From the NCBI RefSeq assembly GCF_042658685.1, contig NZ_JBHSQY010000001.1: a stretch of DNA of 64,000 nucleotides; one strand, given 5' to 3'. Source of the DNA: Macrococcoides bohemicum (lineage in GTDB: Bacteria; Bacillota; Bacilli; Staphylococcales; Staphylococcaceae). The translations under genes were made by a program, and so were the position numbers. The notes under the pieces are model-generated. The model was not told where the DNA came from. It saw only the letters and a list, made by a program, of their open reading frames with translations, and did no database searches. This document shows positions 17,847 through 27,186 of the stretch, in pieces (within the stretch, counting starts at the first letter, position 1; the number at the start of each line of letters is the position of its first letter).

Positions 17847-18791
17847 ATGGCGCTTGAATTTGAAAAACCGTTAATCGAACTTGATAGAAAAATTGAAGAA
17901 TTAAAGAAATATATGGCTTCAGAAGGTGTAGACTTAAGTGATGAAGTTAAAACATTACAGATTTCTAGGGAAGAAAAATTTAATGAAATCTATGATAACC
18001 TTACACCATGGCAGCGTGTTCAAATTGCACGACTTACAGAACGTCCAACAACACTGGACTACATTCATTATTTGTTCGAAGATTTTATTGAATTTCATGG
18101 TGACCGCAACTTTAGAGATGATCCGGCAATCATTGGTGGTGTAGCACGATATAAAGGGGAACCTGTCACACTAATAGGACATCAGCGCGGCAAAGATACA
18201 AAAGATAATATATATAGAAATTTTGGAATGGCACATCCAGAAGGTTATCGTAAAGCGTTGAGATTAATGAAGCAGGCTGATAAATTTAATCGCCCTATAA
18301 TATTATTTATTGATACGAAAGGTGCTTATCCTGGTAAAGCTGCAGAAGAACGAGGACAAAGTGAATCGATTGCCAGAAACTTAGTTGAAATGGCGGGTCT
18401 TTCAGTACCGGTTATCTCGATTGTTATTGGAGAAGGCGGTAGTGGTGGTGCTTTAGGTTTAGGGATATGTAATCGATTATTAATGCTTGAAAACTCAACG
18501 TATTCTGTTATCTCGCCAGAAGGTGCTGCAGCATTGTTATGGAAGGATAGTAGTTTAGCACAGCTCGCTGCAGAAAGTATGAGAATTACGGGACCAGACT
18601 TACTGGAACTTAATATTGTAGATGAACTGATTACAGAAGTTAAAGGTGGCGCACATTTAAATATAGCTGCGCAAAGTGAACATATTGATGTTTCTATTGA
18701 AAAACATTTAAATGAGTTAATGCAATTAGATAAACAGGCATTAAAAAATCAGCGCTATGATAAATTCAGAAAAATTGGTAGTGCAATGTAA
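17847..18791 (+). CDS. accA: Acetyl-CoA carboxylase carboxyltransferase subunit alpha
   Basis: Alpha half of the carboxyltransferase, 314 residues, complete. Recognisable segments are the N-terminal FEKPLIELDRKIEELK, FHGDRNFRDDPAI near residue 87 and the CoA-site EGGSGGALGLGI near 197. It is translated from ATG 17847 directly after accD with AAAGGAG inside the accD 3' end, so stoichiometric co-translation is expected. A probable terminator follows at 18854. Confidence 0.97.
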   Translation: MALEFEKPLIELDRKIEELKKYMASEGVDLSDEVKTLQISREEKFNEIYDNLTPWQRVQIARLTERPTTLDYIHYLFEDFIEFHGDRNFRDDPAIIGGVARYKGEPVTLIGHQRGKDTKDNIYRNFGMAHPEGYRKALRLMKQADKFNRPIILFIDTKGAYPGKAAEERGQSESIARNLVEMAGLSVPVISIVIGEGGSGGALGLGICNRLLMLENSTYSVISPEGAAALLWKDSSLAQLAAESMRITGPDLLELNIVDELITEVKGGAHLNIAAQSEHIDVSIEKHLNELMQLDKQALKNQRYDKFRKIGSAM

Positions 18792-18853
18792 ATTTACATG
18801 TCAGTAAATGATGTTATGTAAATAATTGAAAAACAATGAGAACGCTTAAAAAG

Positions 18854-18890
18854 AAACTCGTAGATGCTTATTCTAACGGGTTTTTAATTT
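18854..18890 (+). terminator. Probable terminator after accA
   Basis: An imperfect stem, 18854-18864 with 18872-18883, holds one bulged A and one G-U pair and is followed by TTTTTAATTT. It lies 63 bases after the accA stop codon. Confidence 0.45.
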
Positions 18891-18894
18891 GTTC

Positions 18895-18923
18895 ATAGAT
18901 AAAACGGTTACATCTGTTATAAT
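18895..18923 (+). promoter_or_regulatory. Probable pfkA-pyk promoter with extended -10
   Basis: TGTTATAAT (18915-18923) is an extended -10 element. No good -35 hexamer is seen 17 bases upstream (ATAGAT), which is tolerated with an extended -10. It lies 76 bases before pfkA. Confidence 0.45.
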
Positions 18924-18999
18924 ACATGATTTTAATGGATATAAATATTGGATTGTGTTAATTTAAAGGTATCAACAGACAAAAGGTGAGGATAATACT

Positions 19000-19959
19000 A
19001 TGAAAAAGATAGCAGTATTAACAAGTGGTGGGGATGCACCAGGTATGAACGCTGCTGTGCGTGCAGTCGTACGTAAAGCGATGTACCATGATATTGAAGT
19101 TTATGGGGTTTATCAAGGGTATCAGGGTTTAGTGAATAATAACATACATAAGATGGAACGTGGTACTGTAGGAGATAAAATTCAACGTGGTGGTACGTTC
19201 TTGCAGTCAGCGCGTTGCCCTGAGTTTAAAGATCCAGGAGTGCGCCAAAAGGGTATTGATAATTTAAAACAGCTAGGCATTGAAGGATTAGTTGTAGTTG
19301 GTGGAGATGGTAGTTACCGAGGTGCGCAACGTCTGAATGAAGAAGGTATTAAGACGATTGGTATCCCGGGTACAATCGATAATGATATCAATGGTACTGA
19401 TTTTACAATCGGTTTCGATACAGCATTAAATACAATTATAGCAGCAATTGATAAGATTCGTGACACTGCGTCAAGTCATGAACGTACATTCATTGTTGAA
19501 GTAATGGGACGAGACGCAGGAGACCTTGCTTTATGGTCAGGACTTGCTGGTGGAGCTGAGACAGTATTAGTTCCAGAACATAAAAAAGATATTAAAGAAA
19601 TTGCAGATAAAATACAACAAGGTATTGAGCGTGGTAAGAAACACTCGATCATTGTTGTTGCTGAGGGTGTAATGAGTGGTCACGAATGTGGTGAACAGCT
19701 TAAGAAGTATATTAATGTTGATACACGTATTTCTGTATTAGGACATATGCAACGAGGTGGATCTCCATCAGGATTAGATAGAGTATTAGCAAGCAGACTA
19801 GGTGGCTATGCTGTAGAACTATTAATGAATGATGAAACAGGGTTAGCTGTTGGTATTCTGAATAATAAATTATCAAAGACGTCATTTGATGATATATTCT
19901 CTGCAAAGCATACTTTAGATGAACAAATGTATGCACTATCAAATGAATTATCAATTTAA
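19000..19959 (+). CDS. pfkA: ATP-dependent 6-phosphofructokinase
   Basis: Phosphorylates fructose 6-phosphate, the committed step of glycolysis. It has 319 residues, the bacterial norm. The ATP-binding LTSGGDAPGMNAAVRA starts at residue 7, the catalytic aspartate lies in GTIDNDINGTD, and the effector/substrate segment EVMGRDAGDLAL follows. Pyk starts 82 bases downstream without an obvious terminator, so pfkA and pyk form an operon as in other Firmicutes. Confidence 0.98.
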   Translation: MKKIAVLTSGGDAPGMNAAVRAVVRKAMYHDIEVYGVYQGYQGLVNNNIHKMERGTVGDKIQRGGTFLQSARCPEFKDPGVRQKGIDNLKQLGIEGLVVVGGDGSYRGAQRLNEEGIKTIGIPGTIDNDINGTDFTIGFDTALNTIIAAIDKIRDTASSHERTFIVEVMGRDAGDLALWSGLAGGAETVLVPEHKKDIKEIADKIQQGIERGKKHSIIVVAEGVMSGHECGEQLKKYINVDTRISVLGHMQRGGSPSGLDRVLASRLGGYAVELLMNDETGLAVGILNNKLSKTSFDDIFSAKHTLDEQMYALSNELSI

Positions 19960-20041
19960 TATAACTGTTGAATGAATACTGCATTAGCATTAACTTTCTT
20001 AATTGAATAGTATAAAAAAAAGTTACCGGAGGCTCATAAAC

Positions 20042-21802
20042 ATGAGAAAAACTAAAATTGTATGTACGATAGGACCAGCATCAGAATCGCCAGAAATGTT
20101 AGAGAAATTAATGAATGCTGGAATGAACGTAGCACGTTTAAACTTCTCACATGGTAGTCATGAAGAACACAAAGCACGCATTGATACGATTCGTAAAGTG
20201 GCTAAAAAATTAGATAAAACTGTAGCGATTCTTTTAGATACTAAAGGCCCTGAAATTCGTACACATAACATGGAAAATGATAAGATTGAATTAGTTAAAG
20301 GTTCTACAGTAGCAATTAATATGAAAGAAGTATTAGGAACGCCAGTAGAATTTTCTGTGACATATGAAGATTTAATTAACGATATTCATGTTGGTTCAAC
20401 GATTCTTTTGGACGATGGATTAATCGAACTAACAGTTAAAGATATTAAGCATGAAGAAGGCAGAATTATCTGTGATGTTATCAATGCGGGGGAATTAAAA
20501 AATAAAAAAGGTGTTAATTTGCCGGGTGTTAAAGTGAATTTACCAGGTATTACGGATAAAGATGCGCAGGATATCATATTCGGTATCGAACAACGTGTTG
20601 ACTTTATCGCAGCATCATTCGTTCGTCGTGCAAGTGACGTTTTAGAAATACGTAAAATTTTAGAGGATAGAAATTGCGATTTCATTAATATCATTCCTAA
20701 AATTGAGAATGAAGAAGGTATTGAAAATATTGATCAGATCTTAGAAGTTTCAGATGGATTAATGGTTGCTCGTGGAGATATGGGTGTTGAAATTCCGGCA
20801 GAAGAAGTACCATTAGTGCAAAAAGATTTGATTCAAAAATGTAACATTATGGGTAAACCAGTAATTACAGCGACGCAAATGTTGGATTCAATGCAACGTA
20901 ACCCACGTTGTACACGTGCAGAAGCAAGTGACGTGGCAAACGCGATTTATGACGGAACAGATGCTGTCATGTTATCAGGTGAGACTGCAGCGGGTTTATA
21001 TCCTGAAGAGTCAGTTAAAACGATGCATAATATTGCATTTGCAGCTGAAGAAGCTCAGGATTATAAGCGTTTATTATCCGACAGAACGAAATTAAATCAA
21101 GCGTCAATGGTTAATGCTATTGGTGTTTCTGTTGCACATACTGCTTTAAATTTAGATGTTCAAACAATTGTTGCTGCAACTGAAAGTGGAACGACAGCAC
21201 AAACAATTTCAAAATATCGTCCACATGCTCATATTATTGCTGTAACACCTTATGAAGAAACTGCGCGTCATATGGCACTTGTTTGGGGTGTTATTCCAGT
21301 GATTAAGACAGGAAAATCAACGACAGACGGATTATTAGATAAAGCGGTTCAGGCAGCAATAGAAGTAGGAACTGTTGAAAATGGTGATTTAATTATTATC
21401 ACTGCAGGTATCCCTACTGGTGAAGCTGGTACAACGAACTTAATGAAGATTCATTTAATTGGAGACGTCATTGCAGCAGGACAAGGTATTGGGCGTAATG
21501 CTACAGTTGGTAAAGTATTAGCTGTTAGATCTGCAGAAGAATTAGCAGATAAAGACTTATCAGATAAAGTCATTGTAGCACAATCTACAGATGCTGACAT
21601 GGTTCCTTACATTGAAAAAGCTTTAGCGATTGTAACTGAAGAAGGTGGCTTAACGTCTCATGCAGCAGTTGTTGGATTAACGTTAGGGAAACCAACGATT
21701 GTTGGCGTTGCAGACGTTATGGAAAAACTAGAGACTGGTACATTAGTAACAGTAGATGCAGAGCACAACAAAGTTTATGTTGGACATGCAAAAGTAAATT
21801 AA
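20042..21802 (+). CDS. pyk: Pyruvate kinase with C-terminal PEP-utilising domain
   Basis: Final ATP-forming step of glycolysis. The protein has 586 residues, about 110 more than E. coli enzymes, because it carries the extra C-terminal domain typical of Bacillus and Staphylococcus. Visible: N-terminal TKIVCTIGPASES, the active-site MVARGDMGVEIP, TQMLDSM, and the C-terminal phosphohistidine-like motif EEGGLTSHAAVVG. ATG 20042 with GGAGG upstream gives MRKTKIV; in-frame sequence further upstream lies before the ribosome binding site. Confidence 0.97.
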   Translation: MRKTKIVCTIGPASESPEMLEKLMNAGMNVARLNFSHGSHEEHKARIDTIRKVAKKLDKTVAILLDTKGPEIRTHNMENDKIELVKGSTVAINMKEVLGTPVEFSVTYEDLINDIHVGSTILLDDGLIELTVKDIKHEEGRIICDVINAGELKNKKGVNLPGVKVNLPGITDKDAQDIIFGIEQRVDFIAASFVRRASDVLEIRKILEDRNCDFINIIPKIENEEGIENIDQILEVSDGLMVARGDMGVEIPAEEVPLVQKDLIQKCNIMGKPVITATQMLDSMQRNPRCTRAEASDVANAIYDGTDAVMLSGETAAGLYPEESVKTMHNIAFAAEEAQDYKRLLSDRTKLNQASMVNAIGVSVAHTALNLDVQTIVAATESGTTAQTISKYRPHAHIIAVTPYEETARHMALVWGVIPVIKTGKSTTDGLLDKAVQAAIEVGTVENGDLIIITAGIPTGEAGTTNLMKIHLIGDVIAAGQGIGRNATVGKVLAVRSAEELADKDLSDKVIVAQSTDADMVPYIEKALAIVTEEGGLTSHAAVVGLTLGKPTIVGVADVMEKLETGTLVTVDAEHNKVYVGHAKVN

Positions 21803-21832
21803 TTGCTATATATAGGTGAATTTGATTATAAA

Positions 21833-21877
21833 AATAAGAAGCACAGGATTAATGTCCTGTGCTTCTTATTTTTTATT
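21833..21877. terminator. Bidirectional terminator between pyk and the amino-acid permease
   Basis: Perfect 16-bp stem, 21833-21848 with 21855-21870, 6-base loop and TTTTTT after it on the plus strand. A-rich sequence on the other side serves the minus strand. Confidence 0.85.
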
Positions 21878-23294
21878 ATTTATTATCATAATTATGTGGA
21901 TCAAAACTTCCTTTTTTAAATCCACCTTGTGCAGCGTACATAATTGCTAACAATACAAACCACAATGGTGATACGAATAATCCCATTCTTGTATCTTCAG
22001 CCATAAACAATAGAGCGAACATAAATACGAAGAATAAAAGAATTGCGATAGCAGAAATTTTACCGCCTGGTAATTTGTAAAGACTTGACTGATGTAACTG
22101 TGGTTTACGTTTTAAGTAAACAAGATATGCTGCAAGAATAATAGACCATACAACGATAAAGAATACTGTTGCAACAGTCGTTACTAATGTAAATACTGCG
22201 TTTGCATTAGGCATAAAGTAATTCAGTAATACTGATAATAATAACAACACACTTGAGAATACTACTGCGTTGGCAGGTACACCGGCTTTATTCGTACGTT
22301 GGAAGAAACTGTCGTTTCCTTTTGAATAGTTCTTACTTAAACCGAATAACATACGACTGTTAGAGAAGATACCACTGTTACAAGACGATGCAGCAGAAGT
22401 AATTACTACAAAGTTGATTAAGCTTGCTGCAAATCCAATGCCAATTAACCCGAAGAACTTAACGAAAGGACTTTCGTTTGGATCGATTTTATCCCAAGGC
22501 GTGATACTCATTATGATGATTAAAGAACCGATATAGAATAACACGATACGTATCGGCACACTGTTAATTGCTCTTGGTAATGTTTTTTCAGGCTCTTGTG
22601 CTTCACCAGCTGTTACACCGATTAACTCAATCCCTACGAAACTGAATATTGCCATCTGGAAGCTTAATAAGAATCCGTTTGTTCCATTTGGGAAGAATCC
22701 ACCATGTGACCAAAGATTTGTTATCGTTGCTACTCCAAAGTTTGTTTTAAATCCGATGACTATAAGTACGATTCCTGTAATGATTAATGCAACGATTGTA
22801 ATAACTTTAATCAATGCAAACCAGAATTCTAATTCTCCAAATAGTTTAGCTGTCAGTAAGTTTAAGAACATTAATACAAGGATACATAAAAGTGATGATA
22901 ACCATGTCGGAAAGTCCGGCCACCAGAACTGTACATACTTAGCGATGGCTGTTACTTCAGCCATCCCTGTAACTACCCAGCAGAACCAATATGTCCAACC
23001 GGTAATATAACCTGCAAAGTCTCCTAGATAATCACGTGCAATATCAGTAAACGAATGATAGTTTGTATTAGATAATAATAATTCTCCTAGTGCTCTCATA
23101 AACAAGAATAAAAAGAGTCCGATAATTAAATAAGTAAATAAGATTGATGGACCCGCCAGATTGATTGACTTCCCTGCTCCTAAGAAGAGTCCGGTACCAA
23201 TTGCGCCCCCAATCGCAATCAGTTGAATGTGTCGATTTGACAACGAACGTTGTAAATCGTTTCGTTCCTCGATATTACGCTGATGATTTGCCAT
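21876..23294 (-). CDS. cycA: Amino-acid permease, CycA-like (D-serine/D-alanine/glycine)
   Basis: A 472-residue APC-family transporter with about 12 membrane helices that imports small neutral amino acids by proton symport. It tracks E. coli CycA closely: LSNRHIQLIAIGGAIGTGLF near the N-terminus, then MRALGELLLSN, GWTYWFCWVVTGMAE, FVGIELIGVTAGEAQEPEK and a segment with SAASSCNSGIFSNSRM. Substrate assignment rests on that likeness; staphylococcal relatives are also named aapA. ATG 23294 lies after GGGGATTAGT; ATG 23306 has no ribosome binding site. Confidence 0.88.
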   Translation of the reverse strand: MANHQRNIEERNDLQRSLSNRHIQLIAIGGAIGTGLFLGAGKSINLAGPSILFTYLIIGLFLFLFMRALGELLLSNTNYHSFTDIARDYLGDFAGYITGWTYWFCWVVTGMAEVTAIAKYVQFWWPDFPTWLSSLLCILVLMFLNLLTAKLFGELEFWFALIKVITIVALIITGIVLIVIGFKTNFGVATITNLWSHGGFFPNGTNGFLLSFQMAIFSFVGIELIGVTAGEAQEPEKTLPRAINSVPIRIVLFYIGSLIIIMSITPWDKIDPNESPFVKFFGLIGIGFAASLINFVVITSAASSCNSGIFSNSRMLFGLSKNYSKGNDSFFQRTNKAGVPANAVVFSSVLLLLSVLLNYFMPNANAVFTLVTTVATVFFIVVWSIILAAYLVYLKRKPQLHQSSLYKLPGGKISAIAILLFFVFMFALLFMAEDTRMGLFVSPLWFVLLAIMYAAQGGFKKGSFDPHNYDNK

Positions 23295-23467
23295 ACTAAT
23301 CCCCATTTCATTTTTAGTATCTATATTATCTTATTAAAAACTGAAAACCACAAACATTTTTTAAAATATTCTTAATATTTTTAAGGATTAATTAAATGAT
23401 AAAATAAAAATTTAAATATAAGTAAAAGTTATCACGTAAGATAAAAATTTTCTAAGTTCCTAATTCA

Positions 23468-23517
23468 TTCACAAATGTGAGGACATTAGATATAATTGAG
23501 TTGTGAAAGCCATTACA
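23468..23517 (+). promoter_or_regulatory. citZ promoter with cre-like site at the transcription start
   Basis: TTCACA (23468-23473), 17 bases, TATAAT (23491-23496). TGAAAGCCATTACA at 23504-23517 resembles a CcpA cre element but has C where the central CG is expected. In B. subtilis citZ is repressed by CcpA, so glucose repression is plausible. Confidence 0.55.
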
Positions 23518-23557
23518 TTTGGCATAACAAAAATTATGGTGCAAAGGGGAGTCAAAA

Positions 23558-24676
23558 ATGGCAGAATTAGTGAAAGGCCTTGAAGGTATTGTTGCTTCAA
23601 ACACTAAAGTAAGTTCAATTATCGATGATCAACTTACTTATGCAGGATATGAAATAGATGATTTAACAGAAAACGCACAATTTGAAGAAGTTGTCTTCTT
23701 ATTATGGAACTTCCGTTTACCGAATGCGGAAGAATTGGCTGATTTTAGGAAGCAATTATTTGAAAATATGACTTTACACCCAAGAATGTACAGTCATTTT
23801 GAAGATTATGCAGCAGATCATGTTCATCCTATGACAGGATTACGCACTTCTTTATCTTATTTAGCGCATTTTGATCCGCGTGCTGATGAATTTAATGAAG
23901 ATGCTCATATGAACAAAGCGATTCGTATTCAGGCTAAAGTAGCGTCACTTGTAGCAGCATTCGCTCGTGTTCGCCAAGGAAAAGAAGTAGTGAAACCGAA
24001 AGAAGACTTAAGTTATGCAGCTAACTTCTTATATATGTTGTTCGGTGAAGAACCAACAGCTGTACAAGAAGAAGGTTTCAATAAAGCGTTAATTCTTCAT
24101 GCCGATCATGAATTAAACGCATCTACATTTACTGCACGTGTTGCTGTTTCTACATTATCTGATATGTATTCTGGTGTAGTCGCTGCAGCTGGCGCATTAA
24201 AAGGACCATTACACGGTGGGGCTAATGAACAGGTTATGAAAATGTTGAATGAAATTGGTTCATTAGATAATGTAGATAGCTATGTAGCAGATAAGATTGC
24301 TAAAAAAGAGAAAATTATGGGCTTTGGTCACCGTGTCTACAAAAATGGAGATCCACGTGCTAAATACTTAAAAGAAATGTCTAGAAGAATTACTGATGAG
24401 ACTGGTCAAAAAGAATTATTTGATATGTCTGTACGTATTGCTGATATTTTAAAAGATGAAAAAGGTTTATTACCGAATGTTGATTTTTATTCAGCAACAG
24501 TTTATCACTCAATGGGTATTGAACATGATTTATTTACACCAATCTTTGCAGTATCTCGTACTTCTGGGTGGATTGCGCATATTTTAGAGCAATATAGTGA
24601 TAACAGAATTATTCGTCCACGTGCAACTTATGTTGGTGAAGTTGGTCGAAAATATGTTCCAGTTGAAGAAAGATAA
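23558..24676 (+). CDS. citZ: Citrate synthase
   Basis: Condenses acetyl-CoA and oxaloacetate, first step of the TCA cycle. It has 372 residues, the short Gram-positive type II form. Active-site residues are found in HADHELNAST (His), GFGHRVYKNGDPRA (His) and NVDFYSATVYH (Asp). AAGGGGAG precedes ATG 23558. It leads the citZ-icd-mdh cluster found in Bacillus. Confidence 0.97.
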   Translation: MAELVKGLEGIVASNTKVSSIIDDQLTYAGYEIDDLTENAQFEEVVFLLWNFRLPNAEELADFRKQLFENMTLHPRMYSHFEDYAADHVHPMTGLRTSLSYLAHFDPRADEFNEDAHMNKAIRIQAKVASLVAAFARVRQGKEVVKPKEDLSYAANFLYMLFGEEPTAVQEEGFNKALILHADHELNASTFTARVAVSTLSDMYSGVVAAAGALKGPLHGGANEQVMKMLNEIGSLDNVDSYVADKIAKKEKIMGFGHRVYKNGDPRAKYLKEMSRRITDETGQKELFDMSVRIADILKDEKGLLPNVDFYSATVYHSMGIEHDLFTPIFAVSRTSGWIAHILEQYSDNRIIRPRATYVGEVGRKYVPVEER

Positions 24677-24743
24677 TATGATTAAAAATTTTAATATAAG
24701 GTAAACTAAAGTTAGAAATACTAATAATGGAGGCATAATAAAA

Positions 24744-26006
24744 ATGGCTGAAAAAATTACGAATAATAATGGTGTTTTAAACGTACCAAATAATCCAATC
24801 GTTCCTTTTATAATCGGAGATGGAACAGGGCCGGATATTTGGAATGCTGCTGTTCGCGTATTAGATGCTGCTGTAGAAAAAGCATATAATGGTGAGAAAA
24901 AAATCGAGTGGAAAGAAGTTTTAGCAGGACAAAAAGCATTCGATAACACAGGAGAATGGTTGCCACAAGAAACTTTAGATACAATAGAAGAATACTTAAT
25001 TGCGATAAAAGGACCATTAACTACACCTATTGGTGGAGGTATCCGTTCTTTAAACGTAGCTTTACGTCAGGAATTAGATTTATTCGTATGTCTTCGTCCA
25101 GTCCGTTACTTTGACGGAGTTCCTTCACCAGTTAAGCGTCCTGAAGATACTGATATGGTTATCTTCCGTGAAAATACTGAAGATATTTATGCAGGTATTG
25201 AGTATAAAGAAGGATCAGACGAGGTTAAGAAGGTTATTGAATTCTTGCAAAATGAAATGGGTGCTAAAAATATCCGTTTCCCGGAAACTTCAGGTATTGG
25301 TATTAAACCAGTTTCTAAAGAGGGTACTGAACGTTTAGTACGAGCAGCATTAAACTATGCGCTAGAGCAAGGTCGTAAGTCATTAACATTAGTACACAAA
25401 GGGAATATCATGAAATTTACTGAAGGTGCCTTCAAACAATGGGGTTATGATTTAGCTGAACGTGAATTTGCTGATAAAGTATTTACATGGAATCAATACG
25501 ACAAAATTAAAGCTGAACAAGGTGCAGAAGCTGCAGATAAAGCTCAAAATGAAGCGATTGCCGCCGGAAAATTATTAGTGAAAGATTCAATCGCTGATAT
25601 ATTCTTACAGCAAATTTTAACGCGTCCTGCTGAGTTTGATGTTGTTGCAACAATGAACTTAAACGGTGATTATATTAGTGATGCATTAGCAGCACAAGTA
25701 GGTGGTATTGGTATTGCACCAGGTGCGAACATCAACTACGAAACAGGACACGCAATCTTTGAAGCAACACACGGCACTGCACCAAAATATGCTGGATTAG
25801 ATAAAGTAAATCCATCTTCTGTTATTTTAAGTGGTGTATTAATGTTAGATCATTTAGGATGGAAAGAAGCTGGAGAATTAATCACAAAAGCGATGGAAAA
25901 ATCAATAGCTTCTAAAGTCGTAACATATGACTTTGCACGTTTAATGGATGGTGCAACTGAAGTGAAATGTTCTGAGTTTGCTGACGAATTAATCAAAAAT
26001 ATGTAA
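24744..26006 (+). CDS. icd: NADP-dependent isocitrate dehydrogenase
   Basis: Oxidative decarboxylation of isocitrate to 2-oxoglutarate. It has 420 residues with the family's substrate and metal motifs: FRENTEDIYAGIEY, VHKGNIMKFTEGAFK, NLNGDYISDALAAQVGGIG and the nucleotide site ATHGTAPKYAG. GGAGG precedes ATG 24744. It is followed by a strong hairpin, so icd and mdh levels may differ. Confidence 0.97.
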   Translation: MAEKITNNNGVLNVPNNPIVPFIIGDGTGPDIWNAAVRVLDAAVEKAYNGEKKIEWKEVLAGQKAFDNTGEWLPQETLDTIEEYLIAIKGPLTTPIGGGIRSLNVALRQELDLFVCLRPVRYFDGVPSPVKRPEDTDMVIFRENTEDIYAGIEYKEGSDEVKKVIEFLQNEMGAKNIRFPETSGIGIKPVSKEGTERLVRAALNYALEQGRKSLTLVHKGNIMKFTEGAFKQWGYDLAEREFADKVFTWNQYDKIKAEQGAEAADKAQNEAIAAGKLLVKDSIADIFLQQILTRPAEFDVVATMNLNGDYISDALAAQVGGIGIAPGANINYETGHAIFEATHGTAPKYAGLDKVNPSSVILSGVLMLDHLGWKEAGELITKAMEKSIASKVVTYDFARLMDGATEVKCSEFADELIKNM

Positions 26007-26028
26007 TTAGAAAAGTAGTCTAACTTTT

Positions 26029-26075
26029 AAGGATAGTATTATGAATGAAATTCATAGTTACTATCCTTTTTTTAA
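26029..26075 (+). terminator. Strong hairpin terminator between icd and mdh
   Basis: An outer 10-bp stem, 26029-26038 with 26059-26068, stacks on an inner 7-bp stem, 26040-26046 with 26050-26056, and is followed by seven T residues. The mdh ribosome binding site begins 14 bases later, so mdh depends on read-through or on a promoter within this region. Confidence 0.8.
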
Positions 26076-26094
26076 ATAATAAGGGGGATTTATC

Positions 26095-27036
26095 ATGACA
26101 AAGAAAAAGATTTCAATCGTGGGAAGTGGTTTTACTGGTTCTACAGCGGCTTTTATTGCTGCAAGTAAAGGATTAGCAGATATTGTACTTGTTGATACTT
26201 ATGGTAGTTTAGATCCTACAACAGGAAAAGCACTAGATATTATGCAGGCGATGCCGATATTACATCAAAACGTCGACATTAAAGCAAGTAATGATTACGC
26301 CGATACGAAAGATTCTGATGTTGTATTGATTACATCAGGTATCGCTCGTAAGCCAGGTATGACGCGTGATGATTTAGTACAGACCAATCAAAGTATTGTA
26401 GAAGCTGCAACGAAAGAAATTGTCAAATACTCACCGAATTGTATTATCATTGTACTCACTAATCCGGTTGATTCAATGACATATGCTGTGTATAAAGCAT
26501 CTGGCTTTGAGCCGAATCGTGTCATCGGTCAATCAGGCGTGCTGGATACTGCTCGATTTAGAACGTTTGTAGCACAAGCATTAAATGTGGCAGTAACTGA
26601 TGTTACTGGATTTGTATTAGGAGGACATGGTGATACGATGGTACCTTTAATTCGTTATTCATCGGTAAGTGGCGTACCTATAGCTGATTTAATGGATGAA
26701 GCAACAATTGATAACATCATTGAAAGAACGCGTAATGGTGGCGCTGAAATTGTAAAATTATTAGGCACTGGATCTGCTTATTATGCACCAGCTGCGGCGA
26801 TGGTTGATATGGCAGAATCAATTATCAATGATAGTAATCGTGTATTGCCAGCGATTGCTTATTTAAACGGTGAATTTAAACAGGAAGGTATTTATATCGG
26901 AGTACCAGTAAAGTTAAATAAAGATGGTGTTGAAAGCATCGTTGAATTGCAACTTACTGATGAAGAACAACAAGCATTTAATAAGTCTGCTGAGGCAGTG
27001 AAAGCTACGATTCAATCTTTAAAGTCTTCAAATTAA
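26095..27036 (+). CDS. mdh: Malate dehydrogenase (NAD-dependent)
   Basis: A 313-residue LDH/MDH-family enzyme oxidising malate to oxaloacetate. The substrate loop reads SGIARKPGMTRDDL; the Arg pair flanking the loop is the signature that separates malate from lactate dehydrogenases. The Rossmann start is ISIVGSGFTGSTAAF with the cofactor acid in LVDT, and the catalytic histidine lies in GGHGDTMVP. It closes the citZ-icd-mdh cluster, as in Bacillus. Staphylococcus aureus, to my knowledge, lacks mdh here and relies on malate:quinone oxidoreductase. Confidence 0.95.
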   Translation: MTKKKISIVGSGFTGSTAAFIAASKGLADIVLVDTYGSLDPTTGKALDIMQAMPILHQNVDIKASNDYADTKDSDVVLITSGIARKPGMTRDDLVQTNQSIVEAATKEIVKYSPNCIIIVLTNPVDSMTYAVYKASGFEPNRVIGQSGVLDTARFRTFVAQALNVAVTDVTGFVLGGHGDTMVPLIRYSSVSGVPIADLMDEATIDNIIERTRNGGAEIVKLLGTGSAYYAPAAAMVDMAESIINDSNRVLPAIAYLNGEFKQEGIYIGVPVKLNKDGVESIVELQLTDEEQQAFNKSAEAVKATIQSLKSSN

Positions 27037-27186
27037 TATGAATTTTTTAAACGATAGATTGATAATCCTTCTAATTGTAAAGAGAATGTAAATTATTCTG
27101 TTATAGCTTGAAGAATGTTGATTTGTTGTAGCATTTCAATATTCTTTTAATATATAATGAATATGATAATTGTTTGGAGGGATTGG

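Noticed and set aside
23446..23460. CodY-like box AATTTTCTAAGTTCC upstream of citZ
   Set aside because: Only the left half agrees with the CodY consensus; the right half does not.
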